From positions 218,881-282,880 of the forward strand of contig VWYX01000121.1 of assembly GCA_013396525.1 (NCBI GenBank): 64,000 bases of DNA. The letters run 5' to 3'. Made by a program: the position numbers and the translations under genes. The DNA comes from Chaetorhynchus papuensis (Eukaryota; Chordata; Aves; Passeriformes; Rhipiduridae). The notes under the pieces are model-generated. The model did no database searches and was not told the DNA's origin. It saw only the letters and a list, made by a program, of their open reading frames with translations. Numbering within the stretch: the first letter of the stretch is position 1; the number at the start of each line of letters is the position of its first letter. Below, piece by piece: positions 1-13,387 of the stretch.

Positions 1-3000
1 ATGTCACCTGAAATTGCTTGCATTAGTAGATGCCATTGGCATGTGTTTATATAATTATATTTTATACTTTTTATTATATAATTCATAACATTTATTAATA
101 ATTTAATGACTCAAAAATGTGAGATGTGCCAGAAAAAGCCCAAAGAAATCACAATATGTTCCTTTCCTAGAATAGCATGAAGACTGAATTGAAGGCAAAA
201 AGGAGCATTGGGACCGTGGATCTAAGAAGAAAATCATATAATGGGTCCCATCAATGAGACATTGACAACTTTCTCAGCTGTCCCTCCTTACTTGTTCTTC
301 TTCAAATGGAGGAGAATTAGGAAAAAACTCCAAATACTTAGAAATTCTGGGAAATAATACTCCTGATATAAATTCTCATCTTGGAGACTGGGTGTAAGTG
401 CTTATGAAGAAAAGAAAGTATAATGCATATTGGATTTGATGTCCACTGCAGAGCAGAAAAGGAATGAACCAACTGACAAAACAGGTGGAAGAAGACAAGG
501 TGACTGGCTGCAGATTTGTATTCTGACAGTTTCCAATGTTACAACATTCAGTTTTGTTCTCACTGGCAATTACTCAGCCATCTTCACCAAAAAAAGAAAA
601 AAAAAAAAAGCAGAGTATTTTGAGGAAAAAGGTGTTTTCTGATGGTCATTCTGACCAACCTTATCAGGGAGGTGGTGGCCAAGTGATGCTGATCCTCAAG
701 GCAAAGAGAACTTTGAATTCATAGATGACAGACATGGGTCAAGACATGTGGACTGAAGAATGGGTCAGACAGGTGAAGCAGGTGTGAGAGAGGAATTTCA
801 GAAAACAGAAAATAACAGGGATGTAATAAATGAAAAGAAAACATCATAGTATGGAATATAATATCACCTTGTTGGAAAGGACTCTTTTAGTCTCAGAAAA
901 CACATCTAAGGGGACCATAAGGAATACAGCAGTGTTCGTTGAAAATCTGAGCCATTAAAAGGTGAATCAGGTGAAGAGACAAAGCCACATTTCTAGGGAG
1001 CCTCAGCTCATGGCAGAGAACAGAGATGCTTGTACAGCCCAGCGAAACTGACTGATGGACTATAATAGAGACTGCTGGGGAGTGAGGGGTACTTAGCAGA
1101 AAAAGGTGTCAGCATTCTGTCATGCAGCAGATGTCAGGAGAACTGCAGCTGATCCCCAGAATACATTTTAAGATAACAGAAAAAGCAGTGATTATGCAGG
1201 TGTATTAAAGAACAGGGATAGCAGAAAGTTCTGAACTCTTTTTTTCTTTTTCTACTTGAGAACAGAGCATAGAAGCGTTTGAGAATTAGACATTTTTGTA
1301 ATGCTAGTGAATGAAAATGAACATTAAATTTGTCCTAAGCTTGTGACTTCACATCAGAGACTCCTAGGAACAGCATATCAGAAAAAAATACTTGTTATTG
1401 CTGCTGACTTTCAAAAAACTCTTCTATATTTCCAATAGAATTGAGGGCCCAGAAATCTTGACGCTTGAGCTAGGTAGGCTTGTCCTTGCCCACAAAGAAA
1501 AGGAGATTCTATTTCCCAGTGGGAAGGCAGAAATTAATCCATAATTCCCACCTCCTGTTTATTAGTTCCACTCACCAGTAATGGAGAAGAAACAAACCCA
1601 TGTAACTTGGGGGACTGGTTACTGTGGGAGAGCATTAAGCATGAATAGTGAAGGCACAGATCCAGCATGCAGTGGGCTGAAATATGTTCCCAGAAAGTAT
1701 TTCTTGAATACTTATAAGTAACGACAAAATACAAAAACCCTGAAACTGTTCCAATAGGTTTGTTAAATGATAATAGCCCATCATTTGGTGAACATACTGT
1801 TTGCCATCAACTGTTTGTCCGTCCCTCCTGCTGATGGAAGAGAGCTCTGGCTGAGTGGACAGATGTTTCTTTCTGCTAACTTTGACAACACTTGGGTCCA
1901 TAGTCCTTGACCAGAGGAACTAATTAAGTAGTAAAATCAGCTCTTTGTAAGACAGGAAGAAAGAAAGGGTAGGTCCACTGAAGAACATGAGGCACTGATT
2001 AACTCGCAAGTGTTTCCTGCATAATGCAAATCATTAATGCTTAATGGTCTCTGAGAGTAATAAACCAGAACCGTAAATTTAACAACAATATCACAAATCA
2101 TGTATGAAGCCTACAGGATCTTTTTTCTTTCTTCATTAATTGTTCAATCTGTAAGAATAATGTATTTAACTTCTTATTTACTAATCTTTACATTTTGATT
2201 CTATACATTACAACTGAACTTAGCAGGCAGGTTCTTTGTAGCATGGGTAATGGTGAAAAAAAATAAGAAAATAGCTCTCCTCAAGTACTGAAATGTGGAA
2301 AATTTGCCAGAATTAGCACAAACGCAGACTACAATCAGCCTAATATTAAATGAACACTCACTGTATCTTTCTCCTGCCTGTTAAACTACTAATTGATGTG
2401 CTACTGATGAATAAAAGGGCTGGCATTTCAGCCATGAACTCACTTCACCGCTGCAGTTTACTGAGAGCCCCAAGCTGCTGAGCTCATTACAGATCCCTTC
2501 ACTGAACTGGCTTTACAGGCAATTTTGTGAAGGGGCAGCATCAGAGCTAGCCCACTGATTGGGACTCCATCGGCTCAGCGGGGCTCCAGGAGTTCAGGGG
2601 AGAGAGCACAGCACTGAGCTAAAAATATGTCTTTGCCTCTGTAGTGCCAGGAAGATTGCCTGACTGTGCTAATTGGGAGGGACCTGGAGATCTGGGTGGT
2701 ATTTTAGGCTAATCTCGAGGTGGGACCTCTGCAGCATATATGTGGCTCTGAATATAATCTCCTTCGGCACCGTCATTTATACCATTGCAGGCATTTACAA
2801 TCAGAACCATCCTTGATTGACTCATGGCTGTCGCTGCACCTTAGACTCATCTTGCAGGAGTGAGGGGGGATGAGGGAAAGGGAAATGGCTGTGCACTGAA
2901 CACAGTGACAATTTTAATGTGGTGTTGAAGTTAAAAAAAGGGAGAAATTGCCCTGGCGGGACCAGGGCTTAGTAGGACTGCTCAGATATATAGCCCTCCC

Positions 3001-4330
3001 TCAGAAACTGACTGTAGAGTTGCACAACAGAAAGGGTTTTCTTAAACCCCCTCTGCTGAGATTTATTTTTCAGTCCTGCCCTCTTTCTCCCTGTAATCTT
3101 ACTTTTAATTCTCTGAACACCCTAGCCCTGGTATCAACATTCCCTACCTCACCTCTATTTAGAGCCCAAAACTCCAACGTTTGAAAACTGGGGTGGTCAG
3201 AGGAGACTGTGTTTCTGCTCATCCTGCATGGACTTGGTAAGGCAGAAGGAAATAGAAGAGAGAGAAAAACAGGAGGAGTATAAGAAACAGTGACAGACTG
3301 AAAGCATGCATAAAATCAACAGAAGTAAAAGGTCTGATGGAAAAGGCAAGAAGAAAACCTCGATCATGGGAAATATTGAGCTACAGAGTATTTTTGATTA
3401 AGTAACACACTGGACTACTTCATTTGTTTCTTTGCTTGCTTGCTTGCTTGTTTTAACAGATACACAGTTGCACAGAGTATTGCTTGTTGCACTAGTAAAA
3501 TGTATTTCAGCAATACAGAATATGTAATTTGTCCAATTCTTTTTATTAAGCAACTTCAGAAAATACAAGCATGATTAGGTGAGAAGTGTCAATCGCTCAT
3601 TCATTGCATGAAATATCTGTGCCATCGACCAGTCTACCAACTGTCAACCACAGGCTGAAATACCTAAAGTATTTTATAAGTCTCTTTACATGTTTCTGCA
3701 ACATTTTCATGAAACAGTTGCAGTGGGGATTTTACAACGTGTATGAATTATAAGAGTATAATTATCCAAAGCAAATGTAAATTCAATTAATTTTAATGTG
3801 TTACTTTTACCCCCAAGCAAAGTGCTTTAGAAATTTTAGTGTGTCATTTTTTTGCACAACATCAGTCCCCCAGCCATGCTGCTGCAGTGATCTTAACACT
3901 GGACACCTTCCAAGAGAAAGATGAAGAACAGTGCCCTCACCCAAAGCAAGACGGAAAATTTCAGGATATTAAAGCACTCTTGCAAACAAACAAAAGGAGA
4001 AGGTTTCTAGAGTTTGAAACGGCACCTCTTTTCAGGCTACTGCATCTATATTTAGAAACCCCAGTGAAGATGATGATGTCTGTAAGTGCTGAAGGCATGA
4101 ACATCTTTTATTTTCCCATTAAGGCCCTATACCTAAAGCTCTAACCCTGAGGCAACAGCTGATATGTCACTGTTTGGTTTTTTACAGATGTTGCTAATTA
4201 TTTCTAATGCCTTTATGACTAATACAGTTCTAATAAGAACTTAACACAAGCCACTGCTCTGGGTTTAAAATGGTCTTAATTCTACACAGCTGCTTGAGAA
4301 CATCTGGCTGTGAACCCAGAGGATGTTGGA
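1..4330. other. AT-rich intergenic DNA, no gene recognised
   Basis: The sequence is AT-rich and CpG-poor. Open frames are all short (about 100 residues or less), start without coding character and match no family I recognise. An octamer motif ATGCAAAT lies at 2024-2031. The block around 2380-2720 (TAATTGATGTG, then GC-balanced sequence with many short homeodomain and E-box-like words) has the look of a non-coding element, but this cannot be tested without alignment. No RNA gene or clear transposon was seen in this stretch. Confidence 0.6.
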
Positions 4331-4334
4331 AAGA

Positions 4335-4775
4335 TTTCAGAGGAGAACAAGTAGCATGGTTAAAAGACTGGAAAGCATTAGTGGCAGAGTATATAGAAGA
4401 AGGGGAAGGTACTCAGCCTAGATAAATCATATTAAAGTTCACGTTAAAGGATGACTTGACCATGTAGTGTCTGTAAGGGGGCAAAAGGATGGCTATAGAG
4501 GACTCTTCAGCCTGTCAGGAAAAGGTATTCATATTACACTGCACCTGGAAGTTCTGGCTAGACAAATTTTTACTTAGAAAAAAGGTCAAATTGGTCAATG
4601 ATGATGGCAATTAACCACTGACATTGTCTACTGAAAGTTGTGGTGAATTTTTCACCCTTGAAAATTCTCCAAATAAAACATGTTTCTAAAGTATACTTCA
4701 TTTTAACCACAGGGTTTTGATTTGAAAGCAGAATTAATTCAGGAAAGACCAGAGGAATTCATAGACCTAACACCT
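4335..4775 (+). mobile_element. Diverged CR1-family LINE, 3' end fragment
   Basis: The order of degraded words follows the 3' portion of old amniote (turtle/crocodile-like) CR1 elements. It has a CAGAGGAGAACAAGTAG-type start, GGTTAAAAGACTGGAAA, GGATGACTTGACCAT, GCTAGACAAATTTTTA, GCAATTAACCACTG (4607-4620), GTTGTGGTGAATTTTTC (from 4637), and a tail with GAATTAATTCAGG (4731-4743) followed by ATTCATAGACC. Only the end of the reverse-transcriptase frame and the 3' UTR would be represented, and no intact ORF survives. The divergence suggests an old insertion. Family assignment is by remembered consensus, so the subfamily is not claimed. Confidence 0.72.
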
Positions 4776-5479
4776 ATAATATTTGCAACATCAAAAAAAA
4801 ATGTAATGCAAAACACAGCAGTGGGCCAATCATTCCATTTTACTGTTCAGTTAAATTCTATCCTGAGAGCCATTGGCAACACTTTGTCCAAGGTTTTGCA
4901 CAAAACTGTCACTGATGCAGAGCAACAGAAGGGAATTTCAGGTACATCCTGATTTCAGATCTACAGAAAAGAGTGTAGTTGACTTCAGTGGGAGTTGGTC
5001 CAAGGTCTTACTGAGGATTTGAGAAAACAGAAACCTTTTTTTTCTGGCCTCATGTGTAAGTGGGTAAAGGTTTAGAATATTTATAAAGGCTTAGAATCCT
5101 TCTAATTACCATGGGGTTTATTGTGTCAGGCAGATAAATTTTCTGTGTTCTCTCAGGTATAAAGTTGGGATAAACTTGAGTTTTTCAGAAGAGATTCAGC
5201 CCTATCATCAAAGCTAGAAGTTATTTTGTCTACAGCAAATTATTTAGTTTAAGTGTATTAAAAGTGTACAAAATGAGTCCTAGAATTTACTTATATATGT
5301 TAAAAATAATGCTGGTTATGGAAATCTTGCCATCGTTTTTTACCAAATGAGACAGAGAATGTATTTCTGCTTCCATTTCTGCTTCCCTAGTCACACAGAG
5401 TAATCCAACAACTTAAAATTTTGAATGTTATACACTTTTGATGGGTTTTTTTCCTGAAATCTGAGTTTTTAATAGAGTC
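4776..5479. other. Intergenic DNA between the CR1 fossil and the probable LTR
   Basis: AT-rich, with no gene or repeat family recognised. The left part may still contain a few bases of CR1 tail. The 5' limit of the following LTR-like element is uncertain, so part of the right side may belong to it. Confidence 0.4.
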
Positions 5480-6233
5480 ATGGACTCTATTTTCTGGGCC
5501 TGGAAATACCCAGAAGATAAGGGGCCAATGTCTCAAACACCAATAGCCAGATAGCTGTGGAGGTAACCAAGGATTGTTGGTGAGAAAGAACAGGATGTGG
5601 CTAGAGAAATAAACCATATGAAGGTGGGGCAGCACTTTTCTTGGACAAATAGCCTTGTTCTGACTCCTGGAGTGCCAAAATGAGGTCAAGAAGTGGGCAT
5701 GGACTGTTGACCAAAGGCCAACCCAGTAGGGGAGGATTAAGACCATGAAAGAGCCTGAAGCCCTCTTACCCATTTCCAGAAAGGTCTAGCAGAATGAACT
5801 GCACAAGATAACTGATTTGCATTGAAAGTAAGAAACTTAGCTCCAGGCTGGGAAAAATTTCCTGTAAAAACGTGGCCTTGTTAAGCCCAGGCAGCATCCC
5901 CCTAGGACCCTGGGCAACCCATCAGGTGGATCGACACTGCAGCCGGGACTTGCTATCTTCCTTTTTTTCCTTTCTTCCCTTCTTTATGTCTTTCTCTCTC
6001 CCTCTGTTTAATCCCTCTCTCTTCTCTTTGACACCACCCATTATTCAAAATGCACCACTGTGTGTTTATGTGGTAGGATAAGGGACTTACATATCTATTT
6101 CCATGCTGTGTGTATAATTTACTAATAAAACTTGATAAGTTTTTGCAGACCCTCTGACTTTTGTAGCTTGGTTTTGACCATGGGTATCTATGAATCTTGG
6201 GTCCTCCCTTCCCTTTTGAGGTGGGATGCCACA
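5480..6233 (+). mobile_element. Probable solo LTR of an endogenous retrovirus (ERVL-like?)
   Basis: The region reads like a plus-oriented avian retroviral LTR. It has a U3-like section, a pyrimidine-rich stretch at about 5955-6040, a poly(A) signal AATAAA at 6124-6129, then a U5-like section with TGGTTTTGACCATGGGTATC and GTCCTCCCTT, ending GATGCCACA (CA at 6232-6233). No primer-binding-site-like sequence, gag/pol/env frame or second LTR follows, so it appears to be a solo LTR. I could not identify a convincing target-site duplication or the exact TG start, so the left boundary is approximate. Class is inferred only from resemblance. It carries an octamer, ATTTGCAT, at 5815-5822. Confidence 0.55.
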
Positions 6234-9200
6234 GGGGTCTGTAAACATATATTTTCTATATGTGAAATTAAAGAAAGGGGGAAAATATATTTAAAAGCAA
6301 GATCTCACAAGTTCTTAGATTCTACTGAAACTGTAAACTCTCCTTTTACTGACAAACTGAATTTTTTAGATTTCACAGTGTCAATTTCTCCTAGCACAGT
6401 GAGACAAGCTGCACTCACACAGAGAATGACCTGATAAATTCTCTTTAAAGTCATGCTAAAGTGAGGTCTGGACAATAAATTCCAAAGATGCCTAGTATAC
6501 AGTAGTAGAAAATAGCATCTTGAATGTATTAGCACGTACAAAGCTTGCTTTTTAAAAATGGTTCATTGTCTGCTTATGGGATCCCGATGAGTTCTAGATG
6601 CAAGAAGCATCTTTTATTAATGCTTTTTAGTACAATAAAAAATATAAATCCCATGTAAGTCCGTTTTGCCACCGGGTCCTGCATTTTTCACCCACCTGAA
6701 ACTCTCACAATGTATGGAATGCCCAAGAAAGACAGGAAGGGGCCATAAATATTAAGTGATTGTATAATGGTGAGGATGCTGCAGTTCATCTGCACTGGTA
6801 AAGGCAAGACCTGCACATAAAGTTCCCACTCCTGTGAGTTATGGGTCATTTGCTCATTAGTGAAGTGACTAATCCAGTAGTGAAGAGGGTGTCTACTGAA
6901 AATAAATTACATTATACTACTGACTGCTGTGATGGATTCTTTATATGCTCTTTGTGTTATCGTTCAGAGGAGCCCTTTTACCCAACCCTTGGTGTTGCTG
7001 CCATGTTATAAGGAATTTTATCAGAGCAAACAGGAGTCTTCATGAGGAAAGAAACAATGGAACAAGCAGGAAATAAATAATAACCAGATAACCAGGAAAC
7101 AGCACTCGCACAATAGATGTTCAGTCATTAGTTTAAACAGTCGCATTTGTCCTGAAACGATCAGAACAACCACTGTGGAGCTGCAATAGGGAAGTTTACG
7201 ATAAATCCATGCTTATGCATTTTGAAGGCCACTTTAGGAGAGTTAGAGAAATAAATAAGGATATCAGGGGCTAAAGTCGATGTTGAAAGTAGGTGAGCTG
7301 GAAAACATTTCCAAGCATTTAAATTCCGTAAAATTTTAGAAGCACTTACCCCTGAAAAGAAACATTGTTTCACTTACCCACTATTTATGATGACCTAACA
7401 TTAATATGGTAAACTAGATGGGATGTTTAATTATGATGGGGTTTCTTCCCCCACATGTTGTCTTCCCAGAAGGAGTTTAATGAGGCAAATCTGTTCAGCC
7501 ATTTCAGTCCACATAAGTGGCACAAGATAGTTTCAACACATGGAAAGATCATTCTGCCACAGTCTGATCACTGATAAAATTTTATAGATTATAGATCATT
7601 TAACCAAACTACATTAATCCTGGATATTCAAATTCATAGTATTTTGGCAAATACTGTAAACTCCGAAAACTAAGGTCATTTATGACAAGATTTTTTTTAT
7701 AATTTAACCTGTTCAGTGCATACAGGATGAAGAAAAATGAGTAGATTCAAGTTTGCTTTGTTTCCTTTTGATGCTTACCAACACAAACAGATTCTGCATT
7801 GTATTTGTAGCATCTGACTGCTTCTTCTGCTTTGATTTCTCTTTCATACCTCTTTTGCTGGAGATATTTAATAGGAACTCTACCAGTCAGTAAGTAAAAC
7901 TAACAGTGAGTGGCAAAGTTCTGGTTGCTTTGCTTTGCACCTCTCAGAGTCAAAGCTAAGTTTAATAGGAGCTAATCTGAGTTGTCACTAAAAAAAAATC
8001 TTCTTTTTTTTCCCCTCTACAGTACAAACCAGAGAGATATTTGAGTTTTCAGTTGTGGTTGTTTATGACCTTCTTTAGTAAGACTTGCTGAATTTCTATT
8101 TATGTGCTTAACAACTGGAACAAGCTCCATATATTACTGCATAAAAAGTCCTCCTTCATCATTTTCTTCCAAGTTACACAGAAGCCTTGATCAGTGAAGG
8201 CACAGGATTGCTTTCCTGACATTTATTGAAGAACTATTATTTAAATTATTTTGCTTGTTTCAATGAATTTGTCATACATTGTATTTTACAATAGATTCCT
8301 TTTTCGCTTGTTATTTACATAAAAATTTCAATACTGTGTTGCTAGAAATAAGGCAATGGATACATACATGTAAAATTGAGATTCGCCAAAAAAATCAAAG
8401 ATGAGCGGAAATATACTAGAAAATGCAAATTTTTATGTTGTTGTCAAAATTCATTTATTTGTAAGAAATATTTAAAATTAAAAGTATTGCCATAAAAAGT
8501 TACCTTAAGCATCTCTGTTCAAATATTTCTAATTCTTTCCAAGTTAATGTGGTTTCACAGGAAAAGAAAGATGTAGCAAAAATAACCTTTTTTCAGCCTA
8601 GTGGCAAGAGGCACAGTGGTGTAAAATTCCTTGAACCACAGCCCACCAGAAGTCATCATACAGTGACATCACTCAGGGTTGGACCAGGGCTTGAGCAAAG
8701 GATTTTTTGAGTTTTAAACAGATGTGAGACCAGAATCAAGTCCAACATACAGATATCAGCTGCACTGGAACGTGTTTCTCTATTTTAGCAGGATCAGAGA
8801 ACAATTCTACCAGTCTGCATCAGTACCTGTAAAACAAGTTGCTTTTCCAAAGAAATATGAGTAGCTGACAATTTGCTCCCAAAAATTATTTCCCTTCACA
8901 TTTTCATCAAAGCTATAACCCAATTTAGAAAAAGAAAATAAATAAATACCTCAAACAGGTTTTTAGTAGTATTTTTATAGTTCAGTATTCTACTCTGAAA
9001 AACGAAGTAGGAAAAACACAATGCTATATATGCAAATGGAATTAAAATACCTGAAGGTTTGCTTTTCCATGGTGTAGACATTACACAATAACTGTCAGGA
9101 ATTTAAATTTCATCATTATCATGCATTTACAGAGTTTCTTCAAAAGTTACATTGATAACTAATTTGAGATTGCTGACTTAGATCACAATACAGTAATTAG

Positions 9201-12200
9201 CCAAAGTTAAAATTAAAGTAAAATTTGAAAGAAAATGAATCAAGTAATACAATACATGGTGTAGTACTTTTTCTATGGGCAGCTCAGCTGATAATCTTAC
9301 AGTGCATGAATTACCAGGGAAGAAATATGCTTTGGTTGTACAACTCTGTTACAAAACTGTCTTTGAATTAAGGTGGCAACGCAATATGTGCTAGCTTCAC
9401 TGAAAACACTATGTGTGGGTTTTTATATCTACTCTGAAGGTGTATTTTGCATCAATTTTTATTGTGGCAATAAAAATAGCAAAGGTGTTGAGGTCTGCAG
9501 GATGTCTCATAGTGCTCTACTGCTTTGGAGGAGTGTGATCTGTTACAAATCACTCGCACATGTCTTACGGTAAAATAATTATTTGAAAGACTAGAACAAA
9601 TCCTGAATAATAATAGTTAATGTAAATATTTTAAAGTAATTCTGTTCCTTATCTGAGCATGAGGTGAAATGAAACAGAAGGATGAAAAGAAGAGCCTGTA
9701 TTTCAGCAGAAAGGGGTTCTAGTCTCCTCCTGGCATCTCCGCTCTCCAATAATTTTTAATGTCATAACTGGGAGTTTTGGCTATCTTTTCCACATAATTT
9801 TAAACAGAAACTGGAAGAATAAGAAAAACAAGCCAAAACAAAACCTAAACCCTGTATGCTCCATTTGCTGAATATATGGTTTTCTTCCCCCAGTGTGTGC
9901 ATGTGCCAGATGGCACTACACTGGGCTGGATGATAATAAACATGAAAAATACAGTCAGTGCACGAGCGAGATAACTGTGGCTAAAAGTACCAGGACTAGG
10001 GCTGGTAGAGGGAAGGGGCAGAAGTTCCAGCTGTGAGAGAAAAGTGAAGTTCAGCTTCTCAAGGGAGGAGCTGATCTTGTTTCCAATTAGTTCCCCTTGC
10101 CCAACATGGGGCCACTGAGAAAGGAGGTTGCCCTGCTTATCCAAGTACCCTGCCCAAAGGGCAGATCTGGGGCCATTTCCTTCCCAGTAGAGCCAAGATC
10201 ATTAACCTGGTGTGATGGGAACTGGTTTGGTTCCATGAAGGGACAAAAAAACTGTCAGCATGAGCTTAGAATAGGGCTCTTGTAGGAGAGGGACATGACT
10301 GGGTTAAGGGTGTTGACGTGACCTTGTGGGTCCCTGTCACCCATCCTTCATCTGGGTCCTGAGGCCATCATCCATCTCACCATCAGCTGGGAATTGTAGT
10401 GGGCACAGAGGGGTCTCCCACCTCTTCATAGCTCCATGGCAACACCTACATGGGAGGTGTGACAGGAAGCTGCTCCTCTTTGGAGTTCCTCCTTCACAAC
10501 ATCTTTCTGGCAGTGCTCCAGCAGAAACCCAGATGAAGATGCACCCACTGACAGTACCAGGGCATTTGGCCCCCGGCCGTGTGCATTGCTGTTGTCCTCT
10601 GTGTAGGCATTGGCTGCACAACATTGTTTTTCCTCTGGGTTTCTGCATTCAAGTGAGTTACCCAGACCTGAGGCATGTCCAACACCTCCTAGAACATAGA
10701 TTTTAGGGAATCCATTTGTCTAGGAGGTAAAGGTTTAAGGTGCTAAGTGAACAAATAACTGGCAGAGTGCTTACAGTGCATATCGTCTCTATTGAAACAT
10801 TTGCATGAGGCATGCAGCAGTCTGAGTTCCTGCATTACTCGTTTGACCATGGGGCTGATGTAGTTGAAAACAGGGGTTTTTTTTACATAGTAGTTATCCT
10901 TGCAAAACTCTCCTTGGCGAGGGGAAAGATCTTCCAGCCAGAAAATGAAATGGTACCTATGCATTAATTTATTTGCCCCATTCGCTTCAATCTCTCTTTG
11001 GTTTTCTTTGTTACTCTCATCTTTTCCTTCTTATCCACCACTGCAATCTGAAAGGGGCAACCTTAATTTCAGGAAGCCAATCAAATCACAGTGAATAATT
11101 ATTTAGTTTTGAATAATTCCATCCTTTGCTTCCTTTGTAATTTGTATGATGTTGTTACAGAATGCATTAACCAAGCTAAAGGGAAAGAGCCAGTTTAAGG
11201 GGTAAGAAAGATGCACTGAATTGTTCTTGGTCCTGCAAAGAACATATTTAAGAGTTTCTTAGCTCGGCTCTCTTAGACTGATGAAATTTTCTTCTCTGCT
11301 CCCGCATGAACGCTAAACAGTCTGCACTGAAGGGTGACCACTCTCATGTGTGACCACTGTGTCTGTGTCATAGGCAGTGTCAGAGGCTGGGCAGTATCCA
11401 TCTCTGTAGGCTCACTGGAGTAAGACTATCATTGGAGAAGAAGTTTTGGATTCACTAATTCCCGTGAGATAAGAGATTAGGAAGAGGAAAAGGCAACCCC
11501 CAGCATTTTTAGATATCGGTGGCACAGACCTTTGCTCCTTGAGCACAGGCTCCTGACATGAGGGTGGAAGAGAGGGGAGTTTCCTCTGCTCACCACATGG
11601 TGATCACAAATGTCACCTACAGACAAAAGAAAATGAAAAGGAACAATAAGTGAAACACGGGCAATGATTTAGTCCCTTGAAAATGCACATTAATCATCTG
11701 ACACCCCTCAGCTTTACTGAACTGAAAGTTCGTTTCTCATGGCAGAGCTAACTTTGGGACCAGTGCCGAGAGGCGAAGCTGGAGCAGGGCTGGCAGCAAT
11801 ATTCAGGAGCGACAACTGCATGAGTGTACTAAGAAACCGAGTATTCACAAAAACTCCTAACGGACCCGTAAATACCCAGCTTAGTTGCCGGTTTAATCAC
11901 TCGCAAAGACATTGCCTCACTCTTTTAAAGCCGTACGTATCTGAAGTTTTGGAAGCGATTGTGAATAAATACTTCACTGCCTGCTCACAGCGACGTTTCC
12001 TCGGCGTTAGCTCATTAGAGTGCCTGAAAGAGAGCCGACAGAAAATAAGTTAAATGCAACTTAAATCATCATCCGATTCGACGCTAAGAACCGCGCGAAA
12101 GGCGAGGCGTTCACCGAAATGTTGTAAAAGGCGTCAGCTGCACCGCAGTTAGGAGTGGAGGGAGCGGGATTGCGGGATATGAGCGGGCAATGTGGCCGGC

Positions 12201-12660
12201 ATCCCAGTCCCCAGTTGTGGTGGTACTTTTTCTCCTTCCCCCCTCCTTTTTTTTTTTTGGTGACTTCGAAAGATGTCACGGCAAAGTGAAACCTTTGTGG
12301 AGGGCTGATCATGCATTCAGACTGTAGAGTTTTCAAAATGTGATGTTTTGCAATGATGACATTAGAGTAGCAACCAAGGGTCCGAGACAGCAACGCCTGC
12401 TGCAGCTGGGCTTCGCTTTGAAATGCCCAAGACAATGGGGGCCACTGTTCTTCATCGCTTCGCCTTTCCATTCCATTTGCATAGTCTGTTCTGCCTGATT
12501 GACCAGCTTGGGCTGTCCAAGGGACCAGTATTGTTCACAGATCACTTCAAGATGGCACAGATGACAAGATTCAGGTGAGAGATGAAGTGGGATGATTCTC
12601 AAATGCCATAAGAAAAAGCTACCCTGGGAACTTTTAGCTCAAGTGAAATAATTCGAGAAT
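6234..12660. other. AT-rich intergenic DNA with several octamer motifs
   Basis: No protein-coding frame has recognisable domains. Octamer (POU-type) words are present at 8423-8430, 9030-9037, 10799-10806 and 12475-12482. The 6560-6770 block is AT-rich with GGCCATAAATATTAAG and could be a conserved element. The 10,200-10,700 stretch is more GC-balanced but matches no family I recognise. From about 11,740 CpG content rises toward the island-rich domain. Confidence 0.5.
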
Positions 12661-12740
12661 TTAAGCAGTTTTGTTTTTTTTTTTAAAAACCGTTCATATT
12701 TGGAAATGCGCTGCCATGACACACAAAAAAGTAGTACGAG

Positions 12741-12992
12741 GTTTGTGTGTTTCGTTGAGGTGTTTTGTTTTGTTTATGTTTGGTTATGTTGGGGGGATTT
12801 TTTTTTCTGTTTTGTTTTTTTGGGGGTTGTTGTTGTTGTTGTTTTTCCTTTTCCATCCTAGACCTCAGCTTCCTCAGGTTAAGACACGAGTCGTGCCATT
12901 GGAAACCTTCGTGAATAAAAGTTTGCTTACAAAAAAAAAAAAAAAACCAAACCAAAAAAAAAAAAAAAAAAAAAAAAAAACCAAACAAAACC
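12741..12992. repeat. T/G-rich tract followed by poly(A) and A/C-rich tract
   Basis: A T/G-rich segment with a G6 run and a GTT repeat (12741-12846) is followed, after about 80 bases of normal sequence, by A16 at 12931-12946, CCAAACC, A27 at 12954-12980 and CCAAACAAAACC at 12981-12992. The two halves are roughly complementary in composition. Frames through here are low-complexity and not genes. Confidence 0.85.
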
Positions 12993-13099
12993 TCTTGAAT
13001 CGAATATAAATAAAGCTCATCATAGAGGCGAGTTGTGAAATTCTTTGGTGCCTGCTCCGCAACTAAACGCCAGGATTACTCAGTTAACGTTCATAAAGC

Positions 13100-13283
13100 A
13101 CTTTGGACGTGGAAAAGCCTCCTAGAAGGGCGAAGCGCGCAGAGCGCTGTCAGCCAGCCCCGAGGCGGCCGGGCGGGACGGCGGTGGCCTCAGCCCGGAC
13201 TCCGGCCGGGCAGCGAAGGGAGGCTGGAGGACGCCTCACTCTTCCCGAAGAAGTTGTAAACTCTCTGCTGGCACAGATTCACC
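13100..13283. other. CpG-rich segment truncated by an assembly gap
   Basis: CpG density jumps here compared with the preceding 13 kb (for example GGGCGAAGCGCGCAGAGCGC and GGCGGCCGGGCGGGACGG). The segment runs directly into the 13284 gap, so its extent and identity are unknown. It marks the left edge of the island-rich SOX1 domain. Confidence 0.5.
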
Positions 13284-13387
13284 NNNNNNNNNNNNNNNNN
13301 NNNNNNNNNNNNNNNNNNNNNNNNNNNNNNNNNNNNNNNNNNNNNNNNNNNNNNNNNNNNNNNNNNNNNNNNNNNNNNNNNNNNNNN
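13284..13387. other. Assembly gap (104 N)
   Basis: Unresolved bases. The gap lies at the end of a CpG-rich segment, a typical place for short-read dropout in bird assemblies. The frames that cross it are artefacts. Confidence 0.99.

Noticed and set aside
5872..6434. Short plus-strand frames inside and after the LTR-like element considered as retroviral gene remnants
   Set aside because: They lie in the U3/R/U5-like sequence and flank, show no gag, pol or env motifs, and are explained by chance.
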